Shown: positions 1-10,400 of the stretch, in pieces
Numbering within the stretch: position 1 is the first letter of the stretch
Layout of the letters: each line of letters starts with the position of its first letter
Assembly (NCBI GenBank): GCA_948567375.1
Contig: OX419758.1
Coordinates: 52,147,001-52,211,000, forward strand
Direction of reading: 5' to 3'
Origin: Lunularia cruciata
Taxonomy: Eukaryota; Streptophyta; Marchantiopsida; Lunulariales; Lunulariaceae
DNA length: 64,000 nucleotides
The notes under the pieces: model-generated
Told to the model about the DNA's origin: nothing
The model's input: the letters and a program-made list of their open reading frames with translations, nothing else
Database searches by the model: none
Position numbers and translations under genes: made by a program

Positions 1-447
1 AGTGACGTTGGGCTGTGGCTCGCTTTCATTGCCGTCGTATTGCGACTCTTCTTCCCTAAGCATTTCCCAGGTACGGGAAGTTCCAATTGGTTAAGCCAAG
101 TCTGTAAAAAGTATGCATCCTTATCTGTACGTTTAAGTAAATCAGGCTGAAGTATCTATGCAGGTACATGAGTGTGAAGAGTTGACTGTGATCTTGTGGA
201 ACATGCAGATCATGCGGATTTGCCAGCATGGCTCATTTTGCTCATAGTAACTGCTCCCAACACTCTTATCAACTTTCGCTTCACTTGGGTTGGGGAGGTC
301 ATTAGTTTGGCTATCGGTGTCTACCTTGCATATGACCACATTCACACTTCTGGTGGATTCCGCAAGGCCCTTGTCGAGAAAGGAGCCCCAGTCACCGTCG
401 GCATCGTTTTACTTTTCGTTGCCCCTGCTATTCAGTTGATATTTTAA
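1..447 (+). CDS. COR413: COR413-type cold-regulated membrane protein, 3' part (two exons, 5' end outside window)
   Basis: Exon 1..70 reads in frame 1 as a hydrophobic stretch with RLFFPKHFP, a typical COR413 signature, and ends at a GT donor. Exon 209..447 follows a CAG acceptor and completes a split GAT (Asp) codon. It contains LPAWLILLIV, a glycine-containing membrane segment, YLAYDHI, HTSGGFRKA and a final hydrophobic helix, then TAA at 445-447. Plant COR413 proteins are multi-span proteins of the plasma membrane or chloroplast inner membrane, induced by cold and ABA; their biochemical role is unknown. The HTSGGFRKA element and the WL..P.....ILLIV..AP context look closer to the plasma-membrane group, but the N-terminus that would decide this is missing. 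An ATG at 196 lies in the intron and is not the start. The frame is open and all visible residues look functional. This is the only host gene supported here. Confidence 0.87.
71..208 (+). other. Intron of the COR413-type gene
   Basis: A 138-bp GT...AG intron: donor CAG|GTACGG at 70/71 and acceptor ATGCAG| at 208. Joining 70 to 209 restores one open frame across the PKHFP / HADLPAW boundary, which matches the family. An alternative upstream AG (CTATGCAG at ~163) would leave in-frame residues not expected in the family. Confidence 0.8.
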
Positions 448-1325
448 GGAAATTAGATCCTGTCAACTCTTGTGAGTAACTCATGTCGCCCGACATTGAG
501 ACCAGAAAAATGCTGTGTAGATCTTGTGACTTTACCATTTGGTTTGTATGTAACATTCCTATCCTAAATATGTAAAGCTCAAATTTGTCTACTCTTTTCT
601 ATGAAGTTGTAAGTGTAATCCGAATGTATTTGTGAATGTCATTTTGGAATCGGAAGTGAATGTACTTTTTCCTGTGGTACCCTTTGGTTTGTATGTAACA
701 TTCCTATCCTAAATATGTAAAGCTCAAATTTGTCTACTCTTTTCTATGAAGTTGTAAGTGTAATCCGAATGTATTTGTGAATGTCATTTTGGAATCGGAA
801 GTGAATGTACTTTTTCCTGTGAATGGCAATGCGATGTGCGAGTAAAATAGAGTAACTCTAATTCACTGGAGTACCAATTATATTGGGTGATCTGTTTACC
901 TGGATGGGTATTTCAGTAATGAACTTTGTGTAATTTGAGAGGCATGTGTTGCCAGTTCTGTCCGTACTCACCCTGGTTAATAACACTGGTAGTTTCTGCC
1001 TTCTGTAAGCACCTGAAATGGGGACGTTTGACAGTTACGTATCTAGAAGCACTTGCCTGATGCCTTGTCAGTGATGTGAAAATTTGAAATACGCAGCCGG
1101 GGAAGTTAAAACTTGTGAAAATCATTACAGCACGAAAGTAAACTGTCTAAACTGCCCTTGATTGAAGTGTAAACTTGGATCGAATCTAGGTAGTCGCCAA
1201 CTGGTATTTGTCAATAAATTGTTGCCAAAATGTAGTCGTTGTTCATAGATGAAGTAATATCGGTGGGTTACCGCACACGACCGTATATAGATGATGAAAT
1301 CGCAATAAAGAAACACTTCGTCTAC
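448..1325 (+). other. 3' UTR and downstream flank of the COR413-type gene
   Basis: No coding signal. AATAAA hexamers occur at 1213-1218 and 1304-1309 and could serve as poly(A) signals, though plant signals are loose. The region retains CpG dinucleotides, unlike the transposon DNA further right. The UTR end cannot be fixed without transcript data. Confidence 0.4.
538..821. repeat. Perfect tandem duplication in the COR413 3' flank, period 145 bp
   Basis: Copy 538-676 and copy 683-821 are identical by eye over 139 bp, separated by GTACCC. Perfect identity means a recent duplication or an assembly artefact. It lies within the probable 3' UTR. Confidence 0.9.
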
Positions 1326-1331
1326 ATGTGA

Positions 1332-1384
1332 ACCCCGTGCGAGTGGATAGAGCGCTCGTGGGAATATGCGTGCAAGATTCCCTT
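1332..1384 (+). repeat. tRNA-like (possible SINE head) remnant
   Basis: GTGCGAGTGGATAGAGCGC (1338-1356) resembles the D-arm/A-box of a plant tRNA. GTGCAAGATTCCC about 20 bp later resembles a B-box with several mismatches. The box spacing is shorter than in a tRNA and no cloverleaf can be folded, so it is not a tRNA gene. A degenerate tRNA-derived SINE is the best guess. No A-tail or target-site duplication was recognised. Confidence 0.3.
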
Positions 1385-1479
1385 TTATGCCGTCAAGTTC
1401 AAGTTCAAGTTCTGGTTGGTGGTTTAGTCTACATCACACTGTCTGTTCTGAGACTCCATGCGCACAAACAGCATGCTGT

Positions 1480-3440
1480 GACATACGCTATTCAGTCCTG
1501 TCCGGCGGCTTCTGTCCTCAGTTCTCTATATCCAGTCCTGTGACGCATGCCTTGGCACACAAGAGTATTCAAGCAGGAACTCCATACGAAGGGGACTGAC
1601 ACTTTGTTCAACTGCTTCGGTACTGCGTGAGCGTGAGACATTCAGCAGTCGTATGTGCTTTCGAAGAGTTTAACTTCGGCAAATTCTGCTTCCTTCTATT
1701 ACTTAGCGTTTTAGTCCATAGAGCAGAAACTCCGAACGAGGGTTTTTGACACTTGCTCAGCTACTTGGGCGTTCAACTACTACGGTCTTGCGCGAGACAT
1801 TTATGGAGGTTTACGTGCTTTGGTAGAGGTTTACTTTGGCCACCTTCTGCTTCAGTCATTTATATTTAGCTCCTTACGACTCAAACTTCCATGGAGCTTG
1901 GTGCGATATATACTCTATCCAATTCCCAGACGCTTCGCTCATCTTAGCCAAGATACTCTCCACTCTTCGCACTTCGCTCCACCCACATTTATTGATTTGA
2001 TTTATTTCATGGTCCTTGTACATGATTTCTGCCTGTCTTTCGATTTCAATTCACTTAACTTTCAAGTTTTGCTGGTTTGTCTGCACTCAATTACATGTTG
2101 TCCTGTGTCTCGCCACATGCTAAGTGCTTTAGGACTAAGCGCTTGTTGCGATATGCCCGGCGATATACTCTATCCAGTTCTCTGACGCATCGCTCCATCT
2201 TAGCCAAGATATTATCCACTCTTCTCCCATTTCGCTCCACCACATTTGTCTATCTGTTTCATGATTCCTATACATGATTTTTGCCCGGTTTTCCGATTCC
2301 AGTTCACTTAATCTTTCACTTAACTCTGCTGGTTGGTCATCAGTTACATGTTATCTTCTATTTTGGCACATGCTTCCGATTGTAGTTCACTTACTTTTTC
2401 AAGTTGTACTAGTTAGTTTTCGATTACATGTTACCTCGTATTTTATCATATGCTCTGCTTAGCGCTTATCAAGTATATATATATAAGCAGTTTTCCCTTT
2501 ACTCGAATATCATCTTGACTCCTGTAGTGATATATACACTCGGAATACTGTTTGTGTTTTATACCATGTGGACTTGATGTAGTGATATATCCACTCGGAA
2601 TACTGTTTGTGTTTTCTGCCATATGGACTTGATTGTATGTTTATGTAGACGTGGGGCCCACCTCGGTCCATCATTTCATACAGGCTGAACTTCCTTCCAT
2701 GCTTTGACCTTTCACGAGATGCCCTAAATGTTCAATGCTCTTTTATGTTTCTCCGTTCTCTCTCACCCCCAGCCCCTTCCTGTTCCTCCTTTCCCCTCCA
2801 TGGATTATTAATTTCATTTCACTTTTGGTCCAAATTGCAAAGTGGACCCCCCCTACTGTCTTCGTGGAGTGTCAAACAAATTGGTCCTTCCAGTGCCTTC
2901 TAACTTACCTCCTTACTCTTTCTTTGTTGCTTTCACTTAGAGAAGTTACTACCTTCTTCATCTGTTGCATCATCGTTTACTTCTACTGGTTTTCATTTGC
3001 ATTTCTATATTAACATTTGTTTCCTTTCAGGCTTTAACCTGGTATATCTCTAGTCCCTTACTTATTCATGTTCACGTTTTCACGTTTTCTCTTCTTTCAC
3101 AGGCTGATTTATTTGCATCACATGGTCATTTTGCTGATTATTGTTGCTGCCCATGGTTTGGATTTCAGGCTTCATACATTTTAGCTTTTCCCTTACCTTG
3201 AGCGGCACGGTTGGAAGCGACTGAATTTACCTTGGCACTCATGAGTTTTCGAGCTTAAACTCAGTACAAGGGATATTGACAATTGCTCAACTACTTCGGC
3301 ATTGCGTGGAGGCACTGATGAAGTTGGAGGTGTTTTCATGGAAGTTTACTATGGACGCCTTATGCTTCCGTTAGCTGTTTAGCGTCTCAGGACTCCAATG
3401 TCCTTGGCGCTGGTTGTGATATACTTTCTATCTGGTCCTT
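1480..3440 (+). repeat. Degenerate tandem-like repeats, period about 255 bp
   Basis: A unit with GCGATATACTCTATCC, TTAGCCAAGATA and TACATGATTT recurs at about 1,900-2,100 and 2,158-2,400. Weaker echoes lie near 1,480 and 3,410. A second recurring block (TTCAACTGCTTCGG / TCAACTACTTCGGC; GCTTTCGAAG / GCTTTGGTAG) appears near 1,600, 1,750 and 3,280. The short open frames across it are T-rich and match nothing recognisable. It may be an old satellite or a noncoding retroelement; I cannot tell which. Confidence 0.45.
2523..2632. repeat. Two tandem copies of a 55-bp unit
   Basis: 2523-2577 and 2578-2632 share TAGTGATATAT, CACTCGGAATACTG and ATGGACTTGA-type blocks, with about four differences. Confidence 0.85.
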
Positions 3441-4072
3441 TTACGCTTCCCTCTCATTACCATGTTACACTTTGACTCATTTTTGCAGCAACATCTTCCA
3501 AGACTTCTTGTTTGGTTCCACTCTTCTATTCCCCACCTATTTCCCTCCCTAGTATGTTCCCTTTGCTCTTGCTTCGCCCTCTAGTATCTAGAGTGTTCCT
3601 ACCTGACTCCAACCCATGTTCTTCATCTTTATTCACGCATTGCTTAATGGCGGGTTCTTCATCTTTGTTCACGCACTACCTACTGGTAGGCTCTTACATC
3701 ATGTTTCCTATTCCTCGCAATTGTTTGTATAGCTGCTCTCAATTTCATGTTCTTTACTAATCTGTTAGCCATTGATTATTCTCAACTTCTTTTAATTATG
3801 CTTTTGTTGTAGGATACATTCTATGCATTCTACCTTAGGAATTTCATATTATTCTAGCATTGTGATTCATGTACATATTGCTTATCAATCATTTGCACTT
3901 CATGAGTTCTGGGAACGGTTTATCCAGAACATTTCACAATATCGATAAATATTCACATAATTCATAATGCTAGACTAGTGTTAAAGCCTTAAAGGTTGAA
4001 TGTATCGAATGAAACGTGTAGCAAAGGCATAATGGAAACAAATTAAGAGTCAAACATGATTGAAGCCAACGA
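3441..4072. other. No gene seen; T-rich intergenic DNA
   Basis: Pyrimidine-rich on the plus strand with only short, low-complexity open frames. Near 3,600-3,690 there are two short repeats of TTCATCTTT.TTCACGCA. This stretch holds the change from CpG-containing DNA on the left to CpG-poor DNA on the right. Confidence 0.5.
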
Positions 4073-4206
4073 ACTAGTAAACAACATGAAATTGAGAGCA
4101 TATATGCAAACAATTGTGAGAAATACAAAATGTTAATGGACTAGTAAACAACGTGAAATCGGGAGCATCTATGCAAACTACTACAAGAAATAGAAAATGT
4201 TATTTA
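4073..4206. repeat. Tandem repeat, two 67-bp copies
   Basis: ACTAGTAAACAAC.TGAAAT begins at 4073 and at 4140. The copies differ at about 10 positions. Confidence 0.8.
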
Positions 4207-4379
4207 AGAGCCTGTAAGTAGTGCATGAATGATAAAGATTAAAAACATGGACTAGAGTTGGGTAAGAACAATGTAGACTCAAAATAGAAATCAGTCAAAG
4301 AGCGAAGGAAAATTACTAGGGAGAGAATTAGTTTGAGAATGGAGGAGTGGAAAAATACAAGAGTCATCGGGTGGTGTAG

Positions 4380-5109
4380 TGTAATACTCCGAGGACAAGA
4401 GAAGAGAGAAAACACAGATTGCACACTCAAACATTCGATGCCCCAAGGGAGGACCTTCTCTTTATTATAGAGACCAAGAGGATCTCCCCAAGGAAGCTCC
4501 ACCATAGGATTAGGGACACATATAGGTGACATGTCAGCAAGCTCCACCCTTGGATTACTTACTTGGATGGGTGACCTGTATGGTCTAGGTCCTATCTGGT
4601 TGGTCAAACAAGCTTTGACTGGAGGGAATCTTCATGTAGGAATCTTAGAGTCACGTGAGTAAGGTACCGTTGGAAAGCTCTCGACAAGACAAAGCAAGGG
4701 GGAGGGTAGGCCAGCCTCTCCTACATTAGGGGGGGGAGGAATCTGCACATTTTTGAGGCCTAATTCATTCGTTTAGGCCTCCGAAATTGCCTTCAAAGAT
4801 TTCAGGCATATTTTGGTTCCTATTCTATTAGTAGAAGTCCCCTTTTGGTGATACCTCTTTCTGATCTGTTTAGTCCATCATGTGTAATATCCTTCCAGAT
4901 GTTACCAAACCAATTCTCACCTTTAAATCATATCTCTAGCTATTGGTTCTAAGGTTCTCAAGTCTATTTCGATTGCTGCCCTATTGGTAGAAGTACTCTT
5001 TTGGTGATACCCCTATCTGATCTATTTTGACCATCATGTATAACATCATTCTAGAAGCTACCAAACCAAATTTCACATCTAGATCATATGGCTAACCCTT
5101 GGTATTACA
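4380..5109 (-). mobile_element. Solo LTR, gypsy family B (730 bp, long form)
   Basis: Runs from TGTAATACTCCGAGG to CTTGGTATTACA, the termini of the LTRs of element E at 51,570 and 57,262. No internal region is attached. Flanks TGTAG (4375-4379) and TGTGG (5110-5114) fit a 5-bp target-site duplication with one mismatch, so LTR-LTR recombination probably removed the rest. This copy has two diverged tandem blocks, each with TTTGGTGATACC...TAGATCATAT-like sequence, where E has one. The strand is inferred from element E. Confidence 0.9.
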
Positions 5110-5114
5110 TGTGG

Positions 5115-6430
5115 CCATAGAAATGGGTTGAAGTGTAACATGGGATCAAGAGCAAAGTGTAAGAGCACAGGATATAGATATACAATATATCACAACAAGC
5201 ACTATGGACGCTTGAGGCTTGAGACACTAAACAGCAAAGGGAAGCAAAAGGTGTGCATAGTAAACCTCCATGAAAACACCTACTACCTCATAAGTGACTC
5301 ATACAATGCCGAAGTAGCCAAGCAATTGAGTTTTTGCTCAAAAACTCACTTGCAAAGGCAAATTGGGTTGCTCCCCTAAAGTGTCGCTCATAAGTAGTGT
5401 GAATGTTGAAAAATTGAAGAACAAAAGTGGAAGTGTGGAAAGAAAGAGCAAGAAAAAGTGCAAGCACATAAATAAATGCAAGAGTCTCAGCCACAAGATG
5501 AGGATTAGGCAAGAAAGAAATGAATCAACATGAGTAAGAGGAGTGGAGGAATAGAAACATACTTGATGAATCACTAAAATCACAAACATACATTAGTAGA
5601 GAGAAAATCCAAGACACAACAATGAGAAATAATCAAGTAGAGGTTGCGACTTCTACGAGTGGGGAGCAAGAAACATCAATGTTGCACGAGAAGGGAGGAG
5701 TGAACTCAAACAGGAAGAACAAAGGTGAAATACAAGAAGGAAAGAACATAGAAGCAAGGAAAAACTTGAAAAAGGTTAGGGCAACGTGAAAGGGCATAGC
5801 AAGGAGGAAAATCTGCCTTGGATTAAGTGAGGGAAAAGGTAGACCCATGTGCCCATAAGGAAAGGCCGAACATGTCTAGAAACAAACTAATCAAAATCCA
5901 TATGGTAGAAAAACCAAAATAGTGGTAAGTAGTTATGTATAAGTTCAGGAGTCAAGTAGGACTCAATATAACCATATGGTATATAAGCTTATGGGAAAAA
6001 ACTACTAGTAGGCTCAAACATGAAAAATATGGTATTCAAGCCTATGGGAAAAACTATTGGTGGGCTTGAACGTGAGCTTCACACGTGGAAGAGATAACTG
6101 ATGTTCTCAAATCTATATAAATACTAAGCCTATGACAACCATGGATTATTTTTACATTTGTAAGACAGGAATTTCCATTTGTTAGAGAAATCTTTTTTGG
6201 ATCATGTGAAGAGGGTAATTTCTAGAGACAAAGCTATTATAAGTTTCCTACAAGCTGAAAGGTATGACTTTTTAGAATTACATATTCGTCTATATCTAAC
6301 ACACTCCAATTTTATAATCCTTAATTTACATTTAGAGGAAATGTCAGAAAGAACATGAGGGAGCGAGATTGTCTTGATGTGAGCAAAGTGAGCTAGCTCT
6401 TTCTTATCATAGATAGAGACAAAGATATTG
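5115..6430. other. No gene seen; purine-rich decayed DNA
   Basis: The plus strand is rich in GAAAGA/AAGAGT. Open frames at 5128-5379 (+) and 5338-5848 (-) are compositional and show no domain, conserved motif or family resemblance. It could be an unrecognisable old transposon. Confidence 0.4.
5975..6080. repeat. Imperfect tandem duplication, period 53 bp
   Basis: TATGGTAT..AAGC.TATGGGAAAAA.CTA begins at 5975 and at 6028. The copies differ by several substitutions and a 1-bp gap. Confidence 0.7.
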
Positions 6431-6920
6431 AAGTTGTGTATATAAAATTTTTTATTTATTTATAAATTTATTTATAAATTTTATTTTTTATATTTAACTT
6501 TATAAATTTATGGATTTAGTATTCATATCAATTTAGGTCTCTAAATTTTATTTTATATTTCTTTAAATTAAAAAAAATTATTATTTATCTTGTTTGTGTT
6601 TAGATTTATTCTTTATATCGATTTGCACATATCATATTTACATTTCATATGCACTTATTAAAATCTAGATCCTTGTTCTTCAAACTACTTATGGTCTTGT
6701 ATCTTAGTGTACAGTCCTGTCACCGTCTATTATATGATATGATGATAGATAACAATTCTCTATTGATATTGATTAGAATGTATTTACTATATATCCATGC
6801 TTTGCCTTACATTCAATTTTTTAAGATTCATTTCATCTCTTTTATTGATTTAATATACTCATCTAGTTTTACGCATATTGTATTTACATTTAACTTGCAC
6901 TTCATATACAATTAATGAGT
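6431..6920. other. A/T-rich stretch
   Basis: Dominated by TTTATTTATAAATTT-like runs between 6,440 and 6,570, then A/T-rich sequence without coding features. A matrix-attachment-like composition is possible but cannot be claimed from sequence alone. Confidence 0.5.
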
Positions 6921-7523
6921 TTTGGATCTCCCGTTTTGAGAACGGTGTCTGTTCTCATCTCTCGTATCCAGCCATTCTTGTCACACTATGCCTTTGCCCA
7001 CCTATCAAACACTAACATTATGTTTCCTCTTTGGTCGATGGTCTCTTTGGCTTTCCTCATTCTTTGATCACGATCGCGGGGAAGAGTGTGGAGACAGGAG
7101 AAGAGAAAGAGAGACGTGAAAAGACATCTATAATTCCTGAGGGCTCTCTAGCATATAGCACTCAAGTCAATAGTAAATTCTCTTTGTTTTTCAATTTTGG
7201 TTCCATTGGTACCTAGATTGAAGACTATGAAGAATGGAGTAGAAAGTTATGAGGATTTTTAGCTTTTTTAGGGTTTAGAATGATCATTACCAATTGAGAG
7301 TGATGTGCTGGGAATTTTTATTTCCAATCTCTTTGTTTTCATGATTAAGTTCCATGGGAATTTATTTGAAAATTTTGGAGATGGAAATTGAAAGTTATGA
7401 GAGAATTTATAGATTTTAGGGTTTGGAGAGATTGTTTTCTTATGTGAGAGGTTGTGGTTTTGCAGATATGGGGAGATATAAAGAGGATCAGCATTTGTTA
7501 CTATCATTATTCTTGTTCTAGCA
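6921..7523. other. No gene seen; possible 5' part of the following LINE-like element
   Basis: Nothing recognisable. A short inverted repeat CCCGTTTTGAGAACGG lies near 6,932. The last ~250 bp may be 5' leader of the LINE-like element, but no boundary is visible. Confidence 0.35.
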
Positions 7524-7679
7524 ATGGCTACACCTTCCCATGTAGGGTCACCTAGAGCGGCTTGGGATACACCATGCTTTGTGTGTCACCGACGCTTTAC
7601 CTTGCAAGGGGTAAAGACCCATGTAGGAAGGATGCACAAGGACTATGATTGGACCACTTGGGATGCACACATGAGATGA
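7524..7679 (+). pseudogene. C2H2 zinc-finger N-terminus of the LINE-like element
   Basis: A 51-codon frame from ATG 7524 to TGA 7677-7679 contains CFVCHRRF...THVGRMH, a C-x2-C-x11-H-x4-H finger at about residues 18-39. Such fingers sit at the N-terminus of several non-LTR retrotransposon proteins and bind target DNA or template RNA. The finger is followed by DYDWTTWDAH and then a stop; the downstream frame continues after 7,698. The intact protein was probably one long ORF with the RT downstream, and the stop here is decay. Confidence 0.6.
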
Positions 7680-7697
7680 GTAACCACATCGACAGCA

Positions 7698-9282
7698 ATG
7701 ACACTCAAGATTATGCACACTTCTTTTATCCCTTTGTTGATTTTTCCAGGGATACCGATCAAGTCGTGGGAGTGGTTAGCTTCTCAGGCGGGTTGCATTT
7801 TGGGGTTATTTGAGAATAGTTTTCCATATCCATCTCTATTCCATAGGCTACCCCGCACACTCCATGATGAGGCTAGATAGGCTTTTTGCCTACCACTTGA
7901 TCGTTTGGCAAGTGATCCCTTAGACGAGTTAGCATGGTTCCTATTCCTCTTACTCCCTCGATGGTATCTTCATTATGCTAGAGGGGGACATGCAGGGCAT
8001 AAAGAGGTAGCTGCTAGATTTTGTCAATTCCAAGTGGGAGATTGGGCGGCCCTTCAGAGGAGTATGTTAGGGCTACACAATTTAGGAGATAGACATTGAC
8101 ACAGGATACCACAAAGTCTACTGGATTACGACGGTGTAGGACATTGGGTCATGCGGGAGAGTTTAGTAGAGTAGCACAAGCGCTACACCCTTTATCCATG
8201 GTGAGTCCTATTGATGAGACTATCTCTTCCCTATGCTCACTACATCCTATAATAGTAGAGGGACTACCACTAGAAGTCTTAGATTATCAGCTTGAGCATG
8301 CTTTATATCTTGATAGGTTGCTATTTACACAAGCATTGTGCACTGCTCCTTGCCTTTCCTCAAGATGCTTGTTAGGGATGGTTTATGAGCACCTTAGAGA
8401 TTGCTTCCAAGCAGATGATCCTTCTAGTTGTTTTGTTGAGTTATTTCAGGTGGCTACAACAGTAGCAAGAGGAGACATTCTTATGTCTGTTAGTCGGGTG
8501 TTAGATGCTAGTCAACTTCTCGTGATGGAGAAGAACACAAGGGGCATTAGACCAAGAGATCTTTTGCATTTGGTCAATTGTACCATTATCCTTCATCATT
8601 GTTCTCACTTTCAACAACACCTCAGTCCACATCAGTTTGGAGTAGCTACACTTGGAAGATGTGAGGCTATATCTCTAGGCATTAGAGCACTCCTAGATAT
8701 ACATCCGGAGTGGGTCTTCCTACAGGTGGATATTGAGAATGCTTTTAATAGTGTCTCACAAGCATCTATCTTTAGAGAGCTTAGGGAGGCTGGTGGATCC
8801 TTGGCAAGTCTCATTCCTTTTCTGCGGTCTTTTAATGGCTATCCTGGTCCCCTTTACTACCAGCATGGTGGTTCATAAGAGGGAGTCACCATCTTGGAGT
8901 CAACCGTTAGTAACGTTAGGGAAATCCTTTGGGGGGGCCCTTATTTTCTATGGCTCACTTTAGAGCTCTCCTATCTACTACTTTGGTCATGCCAGGTTGC
9001 GTATTTCTCTCCTTGGCAGATGATACACACATCGTAGGCCATGTAGATTAGATTAGGCAGGCCTTTGACTACTTGACTACCGAGCTACATCTAGTAGGTT
9101 TAAGAGTCAAGGTATCAAAGTGTAGGGCATGGTCCCCTTTAGGTATCTCTCCCTACCTTGAGCTTCTAGAGGGGTGTATCACATCCACAAATGGACTTTG
9201 CGTTCTTGGAATGCCAGTTGGATCAAAGGATTTTGTCACATGCTTCTTAGATGTTGCCCTTGTCCCTTTCTCATCTCCATCT
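7698..9282 (+). pseudogene. Reverse transcriptase of the LINE-like element (broken)
   Basis: Pieces lie at 7698-7880, 7905-8099, 8096-8878 and 8950-9282 in shifting frames. Visible RT motifs are GIRPRDLLHLVN (finger region, ~8,550), LQVDIENAFNSVSQ (motif A with the first catalytic Asp, ~8,723), a degraded G.SFGGAL motif B (~8,915) and SLADDTHI (motif C with the catalytic Asp pair, ~9,018). VGLRVKVSKCRAW follows (motif D/E region). All three catalytic aspartates survive although the frame is broken at least four times. No endonuclease domain is seen, and the C-terminal part beyond ~9,282 is missing. Confidence 0.65.
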
Positions 9283-9454
9283 GCCAATTTTAGTGGTTTA
9301 GGAGAAGTCTTTCACATACCTACAATCACCAAAATCTAGTTTCTGTTGGCCAGATTATTGAGAAGGGTGCCAATTTTAGTGGTTTAGGAGAAGTCTTTCA
9401 CATACCTACAATCACCAAAATCTAGTTTCTGTTGGCCAGATTATTGAGAAGGGT
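9283..9454. repeat. Perfect 86-bp tandem duplication at the LINE/copia junction
   Basis: 9283-9368 and 9369-9454 are identical by eye. The unit belongs to the copia element: the second copy runs into the gag-pre-integrase frame. The surrounding DNA is old, so perfect identity points to a recent slippage or an assembly artefact. Confidence 0.9.
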
Positions 9455-10400
9455 CGTCAGGTATCTTTTAACCAAGATGGTGTCTTTGTGGACAAGTATA
9501 GAAATTTGCTATGCCCATATGGTGCAAAATTGGATCTAAAATTGGGAGGATGTTCAAATTAGACATCAAGGTCCCCACTATTACAAATCAGAATTCTATG
9601 TTTATTCATGGCTCAACTTATTTTTCAGATCTTGAGATGTGGCATAAAAAGATGTATTATATGAATGTACAAAGATTAAAGGTGCTACCTACCTCATATC
9701 TGGTTACGGGGCTTCCAATATTTTCTGATCCTTTGCCTATAGAGGTTTATAAGGCTTGTCAATTTGGTAAGAAAGCTAAAAAGCCTTTTAAGCATCATGG
9801 TAACAGGTCCTCCAAGGTGTTAGAATTGATCTACACCAATGTATGGCCTACTTCAAAAAAGAGTTTAATAAGCTCTAAGTATTTTGTCTCATTTATTGAC
9901 AACATTTCAAAATATACATGGGTCAACTTTTTGAAAGCTAAATCAGATGTACTTCCAATTTTCCAAATATTCAAGTTGCTTGTGGAGAAGCAATATGGTT
10001 ATAATATCTTTCATCTATATTTGGATGGAGGAAGAGAGTTTATTCCAAACCAAATTTGATGCTTTTCTACATGAGCAAGGTATCAAGCGTGAAGTTACTT
10101 GCAGCTATATTCCTCAAAAAAATAGAGTTGTTGAAAAAGGAACCAAAATATTGCTGAAGTTGCAAGAGCCATGCTCAATGAGAAGGCAATGCCCAAGTGT
10201 TATTTGGAAAAATCAATTACTTGTGAAATTTACTTGATAGCTCAATCTCCTAATGCAATGGTGCACAAAATGACACCTTTTCATCCTCTTACAAGTAAGA
10301 ATCCTAATTTATCAAATAGGAGGTTTTTTGGTTGTACTTTTTAAGTTCTTGTTCCTAATGAGAAGAGGAAAAAACGAAATCCTAGAGCCTAGAAATGTGT
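9455..10400 (+). pseudogene. Copia H gag-pre-integrase and integrase (broken)
   Basis: Frames at 9511-10059 and 9947-10237 continue into each other. DLEMWHKKMYYMNVQRLK is the gag-pre-integrase region (the usual H..L.H context). ELIYTNVW follows, then FVSFIDNISKYTWVNFLKAKSD, YLDGGREF and QKNRVVEKG. In copia integrase the catalytic triad lies in TDV, SD.G.EF and NG.VER. Here the first Asp is Asn (YTNV), the second Asp survives in LDGGREF, and the Glu survives in VVEKG. The frameshift near 10,050 and the lost first Asp mean it is dead. Confidence 0.75.

Larger units (their letters stand above)
7524..9282 (+). mobile_element. Decayed LINE-like (non-LTR) retrotransposon fragment
   Basis: Encodes, in order, a C2H2 zinc finger, a region ending in GDWAALQRSM, and a reverse transcriptase with recognisable motifs, all on the plus strand with frameshifts and stops. 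No LTR, primer site, integrase or RNase H is attached. The 3' end stops abruptly at 9,282, where copia sequence H begins. The finger plus RT layout recalls R2/NeSL-type elements, but I cannot assign a clade. A short related piece lies at 63,958-64,000. Confidence 0.65.

Noticed and set aside
196-447. ATG at 196 as start of a complete 83-aa gene
   Set aside because: The ATG lies in the intron; joining exon 1..70 to 209 restores the conserved COR413 block, so this is only the last exon.
1332-1384. Functional tRNA gene
   Set aside because: No acceptor stem or anticodon arm can be formed and A/B spacing is too short.
1820-3201. Several plus-strand ORFs of 60-120 codons
   Set aside because: T-rich composition gives hydrophobic, low-complexity frames; they overlap the repeat array and show no domain.
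4239-4607. 122-aa minus ORF
   Set aside because: It lies across the end of a solo LTR and its sequence recurs in every family-B LTR; not a gene.
5128-5848. Candidate small genes on both strands
   Set aside because: Composition-driven; no motif, no neighbour logic, no conserved start.
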